64,000 bases of DNA from Thermoanaerobaculia bacterium. Its GTDB lineage: Bacteria; Acidobacteriota; Thermoanaerobaculia; Multivoradales; Multivoraceae. The DNA lies in contig JAJEHN010000020.1 in NCBI GenBank assembly GCA_022823665.1, positions 1 to 64,000 on the forward strand, given 5' to 3'. The notes beneath the pieces were generated by a model. That model was not told where the DNA came from, ran no database searches, and was given only the letters and a program-made list of their open reading frames with translations. This document shows positions 54,977 through 63,843 of the stretch, piece by piece; the first letter of the stretch is position 1; every line of letters starts with the position of its first letter. The position numbers and the translations under genes were made by a program.

Positions 54977-57900
54977 CTACTGGTTCGGCGCGTCGGCGGC
55001 TGCACGCCGCAACCGGATCACCAGTCCTTCCTGTCGCTGACCGGCAGTGGCGTTCAATGGAATCTCGGTGCTTTCGTAGCCCTGCCGGGAAACCAGCAAC
55101 CGCTCGGCGTTCGTGCGCAGTTCGAGTTCGAACCTGCCTCCGTCGACGGCAAAGACAGCCGAGGCGTTGGCGACCAGGGACCCGAGCTCGCCACCGCTCG
55201 CGAGGACGCCGATGGTGACCGCGTCGGCGGCTATGAGCTGCGCGAAGTCGAGCGGCCGGCCGGTTTCGTCGTCGACGACGATGCCGGCGAGGGTGGCCAG
55301 GGCCGGCTCGAGTTCGATGCGGACGCCCTCCAGATCCGCTTGCAGTTCGATCGATCGGAACTCGGTGGAGTTGAAGTCAGCAGAGCCGATGCTCAACTGG
55401 TTCAGGCCGGGCGTGAGCCCTTCGAGCGCGAAGCGGCCCTGGTGATCGGTCGTGGTGGACTGGCCGTTCGGTTCGCCGGGAGCAGAGGCCGCCAGCACGG
55501 CGCCGGGCACAGGCCGGCCGCCCTCCAACACTTGTCCGGCGAGGCGAAGGCCGCGTTCGAAGGGCAGCTCCACAAAGACCTCGGCAAGCCCCTGCTCGAT
55601 GGTCGCGGAGCGCTCCACGCTCCGGGCCGAAGTTGGATCACCCTTCCTCGCGGTGACCCTCCACGTTCCTGGCCCGACGCCTTCGATGACGAAGTTCCCT
55701 GCGGCGTCCGGCGTCGCCTCGAGCCGGCGGATGTCCTGCCAGGCCCTGATGTCCACCTGCGCCAGATCGGACGGCGTCAGCCCGGTGACGACGCCGACGA
55801 TCGAGGCTCCCGGTTCCAGCACGATCTCGATGCCGTCGACGGAGGCCTCGGCGATCTCGACCGGTTGCGCCGGTCCACCGTCCGCGTAGCCGGGTGACCG
55901 CGCAGTGATGGTGTAGCGGCCGGGTTCGAGGCCCGTGACGCGGAAAGCACCGTTGCTGTCGGCAACCGTGTTCGCCCGGTGGAACTCCGTATCGAGCGAG
56001 AACTCCGTTGTTGCCTCGATGGTTGCCAGAGGGAGGGGGGAGCCATCGCCGGATCGGACCGATCCGCTGATCTCCGCGCCGGGATGAAGTGCGACGCGCA
56101 GTTCGTTGGGACCAGGCGAGAGCTGCACCTGGCGCAACGCGTCCCGGAGTTGGTCGTGTTCGACCTTGACGTCGGCGGTGCCGGGAGAGATGTCGACCCT
56201 TGTCCGTCCGCTGCCGTCGGTGCGGCCGTACCCCTGGAATCCGGCTTCGCCTTCGGGTCGGACCTGGACCACGGCGTCGGCAACGGGTTCGCCGGGCAAC
56301 GTCGTGACGAAGACGGTCAACTCGTCGGGTGTACCCAGGATCAGCTCGATCTCGTGCTGATCGCCCGCGGCCAACTCGATTCCCTCGACCTTCGCCGCTT
56401 CGTGTTGGTGATGCGCGTCGGCCGACCAGGTGCCTGGTACGAGGTTGTCGAACCGGAACCGGCCTTCGGTGTCCGTCGAGGCGCGGGGGGACATTTCCTC
56501 CCGCTCCCAGACACGCGGATCGCCTCCGGCACGGTAGTCCAACTCGATCCGGAGTCTGACGAGTCCGCCGGCAACGCCGTTCCCGCCGTTGTCGAGGACG
56601 CGGCCGTGGAGAGAGGCTCCCGGTACAAGTTCGATGCGGACCGGCGCCTGGCTGTTGGCGCGAACGCCGGGCCGGAGGAGCAACGGGTAGCCGGACGCCC
56701 GCACCGCGAGATCGACGAAGTCTGAGGAGAGGCCGGCCAGCCGAAAGCGGCCGTCGGCATCCGTTGTCGACTCCCTCTCCGCGGATTGCCCGGCCTGGTA
56801 GCGGCCTCGCGCCTTGACAACGACGCCGGCGACGGGTTGTCCGTCCGAACCGGCGACGATGCCGTGAATCCTCTGGCCGGTCGGCAGACTGAACTCGCCG
56901 AGGTCGAGGTCCGAGTCGCCTGCCGGAACCTCGATGTCCGAGGGCGTGCGCTCCGCGTACTCGGGGTGGGTGATCCGTATCTCGTAGCTGCCCGGGGCGG
57001 CAGCGGGAAACGCAAACCCGCCGTTCCCGTCGGTCGTCGTGGCCGTCGCCGGTGCGTCGAAAGTGGACCGGAACTCGGACTCGTCAAGTGGCCAGAGCAA
57101 CGCGACGTGGGCCGCAGCCACGAAAGTCCCCTGGTCATCGACGACCGTGCCCACGACGCGCCGGCCCCTCTGGAGCACGAGTTCGACCGGCTCGATGACC
57201 TGGTCCGATTCGAAGGGGGGTAGATCGACCAGAGCGTAGGCGTAGCCCGGTGCGTACGCAGTCAGCCGGTAGGTATAGCCGTAGGCCGTCTCTTCCACGC
57301 GAAAGGTGCCGTCGGGGGCCGAAACAGTAGGTGAGGGATCAATCGGGTAGCCGGGTACGAACCCGCCGGCGCGCGGCGTGGCCCAGATCTTCGCCCCGGC
57401 TACGGGTCTGGCCTCACTGTCCGTGACCAGGCCGTGAATTGGCACCGAAGGTTCGAGCCCGATCTTCACTTCCTCAGGATTCTCCGCCTCGGAAGCTGAG
57501 ACATCGGTGGTCGCGGATCGATAGTGCGTGGCGGCTACGACAAGCTGCATCCGCTCCCGCGAGGGCGGCATGCTCAGGTCGAATGTGCCGGTCGGTCCGC
57601 TGGAGTCGCCGAAACCGGGGGAGCCCTGGACCCAGACCGCCGCGCCGTGGACCGAGAGGCCCGAGACCGTGTCGACTACTCGACCGGGAACACGAATGGA
57701 GGCTTCGAGTCGCACCTCCAGCACGCTCTCCGCCGTCGCGGCGGACGTGCGTACGGGGATCTCGGCGAAAGCGTGGTCCGCGCGCTCGAAGTGCCAGATC
57801 GCTTCGGAGCCGCCGACAGGACCGACCACCGCCTCACCGTTCTCGTCGGTGACGGTCAGGGGTGCCCGCCGGCTTCCCGGCTGGCTGGCGGCGCGGACCA

Positions 57901-58720
57901 GAACCCGCGGCTCCGGTCGGCCCTCGGGGCCGCGGACGTGAAGTCGGATAGCGGCGGAGCGCTCCAGGTGGAACACGGCACGGCCTGACTGGGTCCTGGC
58001 TTCCCCCAGGCTGAAGTCCTTCGCATGGACCGCGACGTTGGCGTCCGCCGTCGGCATCAGGAAGCGGGCGATCCCATCCGCGCCGGTATGGGATGCGCGA
58101 CGATGATAGGTGGGATAGATCTCCTGAGCCTGCAGTCGTGAGCGCTTCCCCTCGCGCGCATCGCTACGCCTCTGGCGGAGCGCGCCGGTGTAGCCAGGCG
58201 ATCTCCATGGGTGTGGATCCGCTATGACCAGAGCGCCCTCGACGGGCTGGTCGTCCGCATCCAGCACGCGGACCGCGACACGGTGGCGGTCCGGCACTTC
58301 GATCGGTTCGACGACCTGGAACCCCTTGAGCGGCGTCAGCGCGCCGTGGACAAGAGGCGCGGTGTCGGCGGGCTGGTTTGCCTGCGCCTGGGGCCAGACC
58401 TCGATCCGATAGGGCCCGACCTCCAGGGCCGACAGCGAGTACGACCCGTCCGATCCGGAAACCGTACGGTCGACGACCGCCGGCAGCGCGTCGGCGGCAC
58501 CCAGTAACTGGAGTCCGACCTCGTACTCGCTCGGGTAGGGCCGAAGTACGACCTCGACATCGGCGACTGGCACTCCGCGCTCGTCGACCAGTGTGCCGGT
58601 CGCGGTGTGTGGCCGGTCGGCTGGCTGCGCAGGAACGGGGTCGGCGTTGACCGTGGTGAGGCCGAGGCACAGCAGCGCACCGAGCAAGCTCAGCCGCGAT
58701 CTGTTTGCGAGACGGGACAT
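54977..58720 (-). CDS. Giant secreted carboxypeptidase-regulatory-repeat protein A
   Basis: 1247 residues. Signal peptide MSRLANRSRLSLLGALLCLG ending near NADP. At least 9-10 tandem CarboxypepD_reg/DUF4198-like beta-sandwich modules follow, each with a G-x-V-V-D-D-x-G-x-P-V-A-G start (TGTLVDERGVPVADVEVVLR, GTVVDDQGTFVAAAHVALL) and ending in a GxYEIRI-like strand. No enzyme domain is visible; it looks like a surface or periplasmic adhesin/scaffold. TAGAAT ends 6 nt before ATG 58720, implying leaderless transcription. It is a paralogue of the protein at 59271-63056, likely from tandem duplication. Confidence 0.85.
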   Translation of the reverse strand: MSRLANRSRLSLLGALLCLGLTTVNADPVPAQPADRPHTATGTLVDERGVPVADVEVVLRPYPSEYEVGLQLLGAADALPAVVDRTVSGSDGSYSLSALEVGPYRIEVWPQAQANQPADTAPLVHGALTPLKGFQVVEPIEVPDRHRVAVRVLDADDQPVEGALVIADPHPWRSPGYTGALRQRRSDAREGKRSRLQAQEIYPTYHRRASHTGADGIARFLMPTADANVAVHAKDFSLGEARTQSGRAVFHLERSAAIRLHVRGPEGRPEPRVLVRAASQPGSRRAPLTVTDENGEAVVGPVGGSEAIWHFERADHAFAEIPVRTSAATAESVLEVRLEASIRVPGRVVDTVSGLSVHGAAVWVQGSPGFGDSSGPTGTFDLSMPPSRERMQLVVAATHYRSATTDVSASEAENPEEVKIGLEPSVPIHGLVTDSEARPVAGAKIWATPRAGGFVPGYPIDPSPTVSAPDGTFRVEETAYGYTYRLTAYAPGYAYALVDLPPFESDQVIEPVELVLQRGRRVVGTVVDDQGTFVAAAHVALLWPLDESEFRSTFDAPATATTTDGNGGFAFPAAAPGSYEIRITHPEYAERTPSDIEVPAGDSDLDLGEFSLPTGQRIHGIVAGSDGQPVAGVVVKARGRYQAGQSAERESTTDADGRFRLAGLSSDFVDLAVRASGYPLLLRPGVRANSQAPVRIELVPGASLHGRVLDNGGNGVAGGLVRLRIELDYRAGGDPRVWEREEMSPRASTDTEGRFRFDNLVPGTWSADAHHQHEAAKVEGIELAAGDQHEIELILGTPDELTVFVTTLPGEPVADAVVQVRPEGEAGFQGYGRTDGSGRTRVDISPGTADVKVEHDQLRDALRQVQLSPGPNELRVALHPGAEISGSVRSGDGSPLPLATIEATTEFSLDTEFHRANTVADSNGAFRVTGLEPGRYTITARSPGYADGGPAQPVEIAEASVDGIEIVLEPGASIVGVVTGLTPSDLAQVDIRAWQDIRRLEATPDAAGNFVIEGVGPGTWRVTARKGDPTSARSVERSATIEQGLAEVFVELPFERGLRLAGQVLEGGRPVPGAVLAASAPGEPNGQSTTTDHQGRFALEGLTPGLNQLSIGSADFNSTEFRSIELQADLEGVRIELEPALATLAGIVVDDETGRPLDFAQLIAADAVTIGVLASGGELGSLVANASAVFAVDGGRFELELRTNAERLLVSRQGYESTEIPLNATAGQRQEGLVIRLRRAAADAPNQ

Positions 58721-58726
58721 CCCCGG

Positions 58727-58732
58727 ATTCTA
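58727..58732 (-). promoter_or_regulatory. -10 box TAGAAT, leaderless start of giant gene A
   Basis: TAGAAT (complement) ends exactly 6 nt before ATG 58720 without a Shine-Dalgarno between. Confidence 0.5.
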
Positions 58733-58828
58733 GAGGCCGCGTGTTCCAGGTGGTGCGTGCGGTCAGTTCGGCCGGTCTGGGCGTGGACTTCAGGTGTCGC
58801 CGTGGCTCTTGGGCGCTCGGGCCGGGCG

Positions 58829-59181
58829 CTACTGGTTTGGTGATTCGGCCGCTGCCGGTTGTAGCCGAATCACCACATCCTCCCGGTGCTCGCCCGGCGC
58901 GATGTTCAGCGGAATCTGAGTGCTCTCGTACCCGTCGCGGGTGACCCGCACATGGTCGGCGTTCGCGCGCAGCTCAAGTTCGAACTCGCCCTGAGGTTGG
59001 CTGAACGAGAAACTGGTACCGACGAACGATTCGTCGGCTTCACCTGCCGCGATGGCGTCGATCGTGGCTGCGTCCGCGGCGATCAGATGCGCAAGGTAGA
59101 TCGGTTCGCCGGTGGCGGCGTTGACGACCACGCCGGCGATCGTCGCCGCAGCCGCTTCCAGCTCGATGCGGACGCCCTCCA
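58829..59181 (-). pseudogene. Truncated C-terminal remnant of a third giant repeat protein
   Basis: About 117 codons that align with the last ~115 residues of both giant proteins: LEGVRIELEAAAATIAGVVVNAATGEP..., YLAHLIAADAATI, RANADHVRVTRDGYEST, IPLNIAPGEH and the end AAAESPNQ (compare AAADAPNQ at the end of protein A). The frame is open, but it stops abruptly at 59181, where a foreign 79-bp block begins; the only ATG (59188) lies in that block. So a third copy lost its 5' ~90%. Non-functional as a stand-alone secreted protein. Confidence 0.75.
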
Positions 59182-59260
59182 GGAGCATGCCTGAGCTTGC
59201 GGCCAGAGCGGGCTGTTAGCCCGGCGGATCGACCGCCGGACTGCTTGGCGTTCAGAGCGA
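59182..59260 (+). repeat. Duplicated 3' end of the 63159 gene plus flank
   Basis: 59182-59215 is identical over 34 bp to 63754-63787, the last codons of the secreted protein gene at the right end (encoding RSMPELAARAGC-type end, here followed by TAG). A further ~45 bp stays similar. This is the residue of a lost copy of that gene, joined directly to the truncated giant gene. Confidence 0.7.
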
Positions 59261-59270
59261 AGCCGAGTGT

Positions 59271-62200
59271 TTAGGGCGGCGCCGGCTGCAGCCGGATCAC
59301 CAGCCCTTCGACGTGCTCGCCCGGCGCGATGTTCAGGGGAATCCGAGTACTCTCGTACCCGTCGCGTGTCACCCACACATGGGCGGCTGTCGCGCTCAGC
59401 TCCAGTGTGAACCTGCCGGCGTCCAGGCTTAGCGTGGAACTGACGCCGACGAGCGGGCCGTCACGGTCCCCGTCCGCCGCTAGGACGGCGATCGTGGCGG
59501 CGTCGCCGGCCATCAGATAGGCGAAGTCGAGCGGCTGGCCGGTCCCGGCGTCGACGACGACGCCGGTGACGGTGGCTGCGGCCGGCGTGTATTCGATAAG
59601 GACGCCCTCCAGGTCGGTTTGCAGATCGATCGCCTGGTACTGCGTGCCGCTGTAGTCCGGCCGGGTGACGACCACTTCTTGTGGGCCGGGGTCGAGTCCT
59701 TCCATTGCGAAGCGGCCTTCCTGGTCGGCCCGCGTTTCGTGATCGCCAACGATCAGTCTGGCGCCGCCGAGAGGCGCACCGCCCTCGACCACCTGCCCGG
59801 ACAGGCGAAGGCCGCGTTCGAAAGGCAGTTCGACGAAGACCTCGGCCGCACCCCGTTCGATCGTCACGGTCCGTTCGACGGTGCGCTCCCACTCGCCCTT
59901 GATCGCCGTGACCTCCCAGGTCCCCGGGCCGATTCCCGGCACCGAGAAGTTCCCCTCGGAGTCCGCCGTGGCGTCGCGGTAACGGGGCCCCTTCCAGGCG
60001 CTGATCTCTACCTGGGCCAGATCGGACGGCGACAGCCCGGTCACGACGCCGGTGATCGCGGTTTCCGGTTCCAGCACGATCTCGATGCCTTCGATGGCGG
60101 TGTCGCCGATCTCGATCGGCTCGTTGGGGCCGCCGTCGGCATGGCCGGATGCGCGTGCCGTGAGGATGTAGCGGCGTGACTCGAGCCCGGTGATGCGGAA
60201 GTCACCGTTCTGGTCGGAGACGGTGTTCGCGCGGTGCGCCTCGACATCGCGGGAGTACTCGGTATCGGCTTCGACCGTGGCCAGCGCCAGAGGGGCGCCG
60301 TCGTATGAACGCACCGTGCCGCCGATCTCCAGGCCGGGCTGCAGCTCGAACCTGAGTTCGTTGTCGCCCGGCTCGAGTTGGACTTCCCGCGACGCGTCCC
60401 GGAGCTTCCGGTGGGAGACCTCGACCGTGGCCGGGCCCGGGTCGATGTCCATCTCCGCCTGCCCGCTGCCGTCCGTCCGTCCGGAACCGCCTGGCAGGAC
60501 CTCGCCGGGGGACTGGACCCTGATGTACGCCTGCGCCACCGGTTCTCCCGCATCCGTCGTGACGATCACCGTCAATCGGTCTCGCGTCCGCAGTAGCAGT
60601 TCGACTTCTCGCTCGGCGCCCGGCACCAGCTCGATCCGGTCGAGCTTCGCACTCTCCGTCCCCTTGCTCGCTCCTGCTGACCACGTGCCGGCCATGAGGC
60701 CCTCGAAACGGAACCGGCCCTCGGCGTTCGTCGTCCGTTGCGGGTCGGTGTCCTCATAGTCCCAAAATTGCCAATCCACGCCGCCGAAGAGGTCATGTTC
60801 GATACTGAGGGACACGGGAATGCCGGCGGCCCCGTTGCCACCGCTGTCCAGCACCCGGCCGCTGAGGGAAGCTCCGGGCTCGAGTTCGAACAGGACAGGC
60901 TCGTCGTTGTTCGGGCGTACGCCCGCGCGGGTGAGCACCGGGTAGCCCGATGCCCGTACCCCCAGGTCCACGAGACCGGACGAGAGACCCTCGATGCGGA
61001 AACGACCGTCGACATCGGAAGTCGCCGTCCTGGTCGGAGCCTCGCCAGTGCCATGCTGACTCATGGATCGGATCGTGGCGCCGGCTAACGGTCTTCCATC
61101 GGGGCCGGTGACGATGCCGTGGATCGTGGCGCCGGCGACCAGGGTCAGGTCGCCGATGTCGAAGTCCGATTCGCCGGCCGGCACGGCGACTCGCGTCGTC
61201 GGGCGCTGGGCATACCTGGAGTGTCCGACGTCGACTTCGTACTCGCCCGGGGCGGTGCCCGGGAGTACGAAGGCGCCCTGGGCGTTCGTCGTTGCCGCCG
61301 TGGAGGGCCTGTCCCACAGTGACCGGAACTCGGACGGATCCAGCGGCCAGAGCAGCGAGACCTCGGCCTGAGCCACCGGGCTTCCGTCGGTGTCGACGAC
61401 CGAGCCGACCACTCGGCGTCCCCTGGTCAGCACGAGATGAACAGGGTCGACGGCCATACCCGGCTCAACAGGCGGCACGTCGAGGACGGAACTGGCGTAG
61501 CCCGTTGCCTGCGCGGTCAGACGGTAGGCGTAGCCGTACAGGGCCTCCTCCACGTGGAAGGCGCCGTCCGGCCCGGAGGTGGCCGGGCCGGACGCGAGCG
61601 GGGAGGGGGACGGGGCGTCGGCGCCGCGCGGTTCGGCCCGGATGCGTGCGCCGGCAACGGGTTGTCCGGCGTCGTCCGTGACCAGGCCCCGAAGGGGCGC
61701 CGAAGGAGTCAATCCGATCCGAACTTCCTCCCGGTTGAGCAGGTCCGCGGCGCGGACGTCGATTCGCTCGGGAAGGAAGCCGGCCGCCGTCGCCTGCAGG
61801 CGCGTTGTTCGGGGAGCGGGGCGGATGTTCAGGTCGAATGCGCCGGTGTAGTCGCTGAACGCGTTGTGGTCCGGAAACAGCTGCGCCCAGATTGCGGCGC
61901 CGTGGATTGGCAGGCCGGACGCCACGTCGACGATCCGGCCCGGAATCCGCAGGGGATCTTCGAGTCTCACGTCGATGATTCGCTGGCGTTCCGGCGAATC
62001 GGCCGGTTGCGCGGCCGGAAGGGAAACGTGGGCGAAAGCGCCGTCGGCTGCTTCGACTTCCAGGCCGGCTTCCACGCCGGATGTTCTCCCGATGACCGCT
62101 TCGCCGTTCTCGTCGGTGATCACCAGCGGCGTGTCGAAGCCGCCGAGCGCGACGGGGGTGGCGGCGAAGGTTCTGCGGGCGGCGGACCCGCCGGCATTCC

Positions 62201-63056
62201 CGATCCGGTCGCGGGCGCTCGCGGTGCGGATCACCGCACCGGGAACCGGCGCACCAGTAGGACCGCGGACCGGCAGCCGAACGCCGGGATCCGGCTCCAG
62301 GCGCAATGCGGCACGGCCGGCTCTCGTCTCGCCCTTGCCGAGGACGAATCCGGTCGCCGAGACGACGACGGTGCAGTCCGCGGTCGGCATGGCGAGCCGC
62401 GCGATTCCCTCTGCATCGGTGCGAGAGGGGGAGGGGTGGTAGGTGGGGAAGACGTGCTGCTCCGCCGGCGGCGAGTAGTTTTCCGACGTCCTGTTGAGGA
62501 CCATCCGGCCGAAGGCAGCGGCGGTGCGAGGCGACATCAGGTCGGCGGGGTTCGCTACGACCAGGGCGTCCGCGATCGGCCGATCGTCGGTGTCCAGTAC
62601 CCGAATGGCGACGAGATGGCGGTCGGGCACGTCGACGGTCTCCACGATCCGGGCGCCCTTGAGCGGGACGATGACTCCCTGGACGAGCGGCATGGCGTTC
62701 CCTGGTTCGTCCGGGGCTGCCGAACGCCCGAACTCGAGCCGGTAAGGCCCGGCCGCTGGCGCCGAGAGCGAGAAGACCCCGTCCTCGTCGGAGCGGGCGC
62801 GGTCAACGGCTTCGGGCAATGCGTCCGGGTGGCCGAGAACGTAGAGGTCTGCTTCGAAGGCGCTCGGATGCGGTCGGAGAACGACCTCGATGTCGGCGGC
62901 AGAAGCGCCGCGGTCGTCGACGAGCGTGCCGGTGACGGTGGACGGCCACTGGGCGGCGGGTTGGGCCCGGAGGGGGCCGGCGGCAAGGCCGGCGAGGCCG
63001 AGGCACAGCAGTATCCGGGGCATCTTCAAGTGCAACCTGCACCCGGAAAAGGTCAT
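59271..63056 (-). CDS. Giant secreted carboxypeptidase-regulatory-repeat protein B
   Basis: 1261 residues, paralogue of protein A with the same modular layout: signal peptide (cleaved near LRAQ), then tandem beta-sandwich repeats such as TGTLVDDRGASAADIEVVLR, GSVVDTDGSPVAQAEVSLL, GIVTGPDGRPLAGATIRS and TGVVVDAGTGQPLDFAY. No catalytic domain recognised. ATG 63056 has TAGACT ending 6 nt upstream; an ATG 11 codons inside, closer to the hydrophobic core, is an alternative start. Likely exported; a role in surface interaction is inference. A short palindrome CCTAGAGTCTAGG overlaps the box. Confidence 0.85.
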   Translation of the reverse strand: MTFSGCRLHLKMPRILLCLGLAGLAAGPLRAQPAAQWPSTVTGTLVDDRGASAADIEVVLRPHPSAFEADLYVLGHPDALPEAVDRARSDEDGVFSLSAPAAGPYRLEFGRSAAPDEPGNAMPLVQGVIVPLKGARIVETVDVPDRHLVAIRVLDTDDRPIADALVVANPADLMSPRTAAAFGRMVLNRTSENYSPPAEQHVFPTYHPSPSRTDAEGIARLAMPTADCTVVVSATGFVLGKGETRAGRAALRLEPDPGVRLPVRGPTGAPVPGAVIRTASARDRIGNAGGSAARRTFAATPVALGGFDTPLVITDENGEAVIGRTSGVEAGLEVEAADGAFAHVSLPAAQPADSPERQRIIDVRLEDPLRIPGRIVDVASGLPIHGAAIWAQLFPDHNAFSDYTGAFDLNIRPAPRTTRLQATAAGFLPERIDVRAADLLNREEVRIGLTPSAPLRGLVTDDAGQPVAGARIRAEPRGADAPSPSPLASGPATSGPDGAFHVEEALYGYAYRLTAQATGYASSVLDVPPVEPGMAVDPVHLVLTRGRRVVGSVVDTDGSPVAQAEVSLLWPLDPSEFRSLWDRPSTAATTNAQGAFVLPGTAPGEYEVDVGHSRYAQRPTTRVAVPAGESDFDIGDLTLVAGATIHGIVTGPDGRPLAGATIRSMSQHGTGEAPTRTATSDVDGRFRIEGLSSGLVDLGVRASGYPVLTRAGVRPNNDEPVLFELEPGASLSGRVLDSGGNGAAGIPVSLSIEHDLFGGVDWQFWDYEDTDPQRTTNAEGRFRFEGLMAGTWSAGASKGTESAKLDRIELVPGAEREVELLLRTRDRLTVIVTTDAGEPVAQAYIRVQSPGEVLPGGSGRTDGSGQAEMDIDPGPATVEVSHRKLRDASREVQLEPGDNELRFELQPGLEIGGTVRSYDGAPLALATVEADTEYSRDVEAHRANTVSDQNGDFRITGLESRRYILTARASGHADGGPNEPIEIGDTAIEGIEIVLEPETAITGVVTGLSPSDLAQVEISAWKGPRYRDATADSEGNFSVPGIGPGTWEVTAIKGEWERTVERTVTIERGAAEVFVELPFERGLRLSGQVVEGGAPLGGARLIVGDHETRADQEGRFAMEGLDPGPQEVVVTRPDYSGTQYQAIDLQTDLEGVLIEYTPAAATVTGVVVDAGTGQPLDFAYLMAGDAATIAVLAADGDRDGPLVGVSSTLSLDAGRFTLELSATAAHVWVTRDGYESTRIPLNIAPGEHVEGLVIRLQPAPP

Positions 63057-63062
63057 TCCTAG

Positions 63063-63068
63063 AGTCTA
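63063..63068 (-). promoter_or_regulatory. -10 box TAGACT, leaderless start of giant gene B
   Basis: TAGACT (complement) ends 6 nt before ATG 63056. It lies in the perfect palindrome CCTAGAGTCTAGG (63058-63070), which could also bind a regulator. Confidence 0.45.
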
Positions 63069-63158
63069 GGGGATGGTGTTCGCGGCCTTTCTGGGGCCGC
63101 CCTTCTTGGGACCACGAAGCTGCTCTCCTGCCATTGGGCGGTCGCGTAGTGTTCTGGT

Positions 63159-63791
63159 GTGGCGCTACCGGCTAGTCGAGGAGGCGAACACCGTTGGCGA
63201 AGAGCTGCGCTCGGCGCTCTGGGAACTGCGTTGCTCTTCACTGGCTGTCACTGGGTGGATCCGCAGTGTCTGGGGCCGGGCTTAGGTGTCAGTGCGAGGC
63301 GACAGCATGGCGTACTGCTGCAGTTGAGCTTGACCTTGGAGTACAAGCGCTACACGGAGTCCCTCTCACTGACCATTGATGGAGCGGGCGGAGTGGAGCT
63401 AACGGAGATAGGCGGCGCCGTTACAAGCTGTCGGCGCATGACGGACGAAGAGGATGAGGGCTTGGCGAATCTGTGGTCCGGCGAGGCACTTCCGAGGCCC
63501 CTTCCGCAATGCGGTCCCGGCTACGCGTACATGCTCTATGAAGAGCGCGCCTGCCGTGAGAGCCTGCGCGAGTTGAACGAGCGCAGACGTGCCTTTCTGC
63601 CTCGCGCATGGGTGCTCTACAACACTGGGGACCGGCGAGTCTCTTTCTCCTGGGACTTGGACTCGGAGCTGCCAGAGGAGCTCGAGGGAGCTTTCACCAG
63701 CACACTAGGCCTGCTCTGCGGCGAGACCAGCTTGCTGGCCAGGAAGCTCCGTCGGAGCATGCCTGAGCTTGCGGCCAGAGCGGGCTGCTAG
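63159..63791 (+). CDS. Uncharacterised lipoprotein-like protein
   Basis: 210 residues from GTG 63159. A hydrophobic segment ALGALGTALLFTGC could be a lipobox (Cys30), so it may be a lipoprotein. Five to six further cysteines are present; no family recognised. Segments LTLEYKRYTESLSLTIDGAGG and CGPGYAYMLYEERACRESLRELNERRR give no functional hint. Start is uncertain: no convincing Shine-Dalgarno, and a TAGTGT box ends only 4 nt before the GTG. The last 12 codons and following sequence recur at 59182, so a second copy once existed next to the giant genes. Confidence 0.55.
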   Translation: MALPASRGGEHRWRRAALGALGTALLFTGCHWVDPQCLGPGLGVSARRQHGVLLQLSLTLEYKRYTESLSLTIDGAGGVELTEIGGAVTSCRRMTDEEDEGLANLWSGEALPRPLPQCGPGYAYMLYEERACRESLRELNERRRAFLPRAWVLYNTGDRRVSFSWDLDSELPEELEGAFTSTLGLLCGETSLLARKLRRSMPELAARAGC

Positions 63792-63832
63792 CAGGGCGGA
63801 TCGGCTGCGGGGTTGTCTGGCGCTGAGAGTGA
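63754..63832 (+). repeat. Source copy of the 59182 repeat
   Basis: The block is identical to 59182-59215 over its first 34 bp and about 75% similar over the next ~45 bp. It spans the end of the secreted-protein gene and its 3' flank. Confidence 0.65.
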
Positions 63833-63843
63833 AGCCCGAGAGG

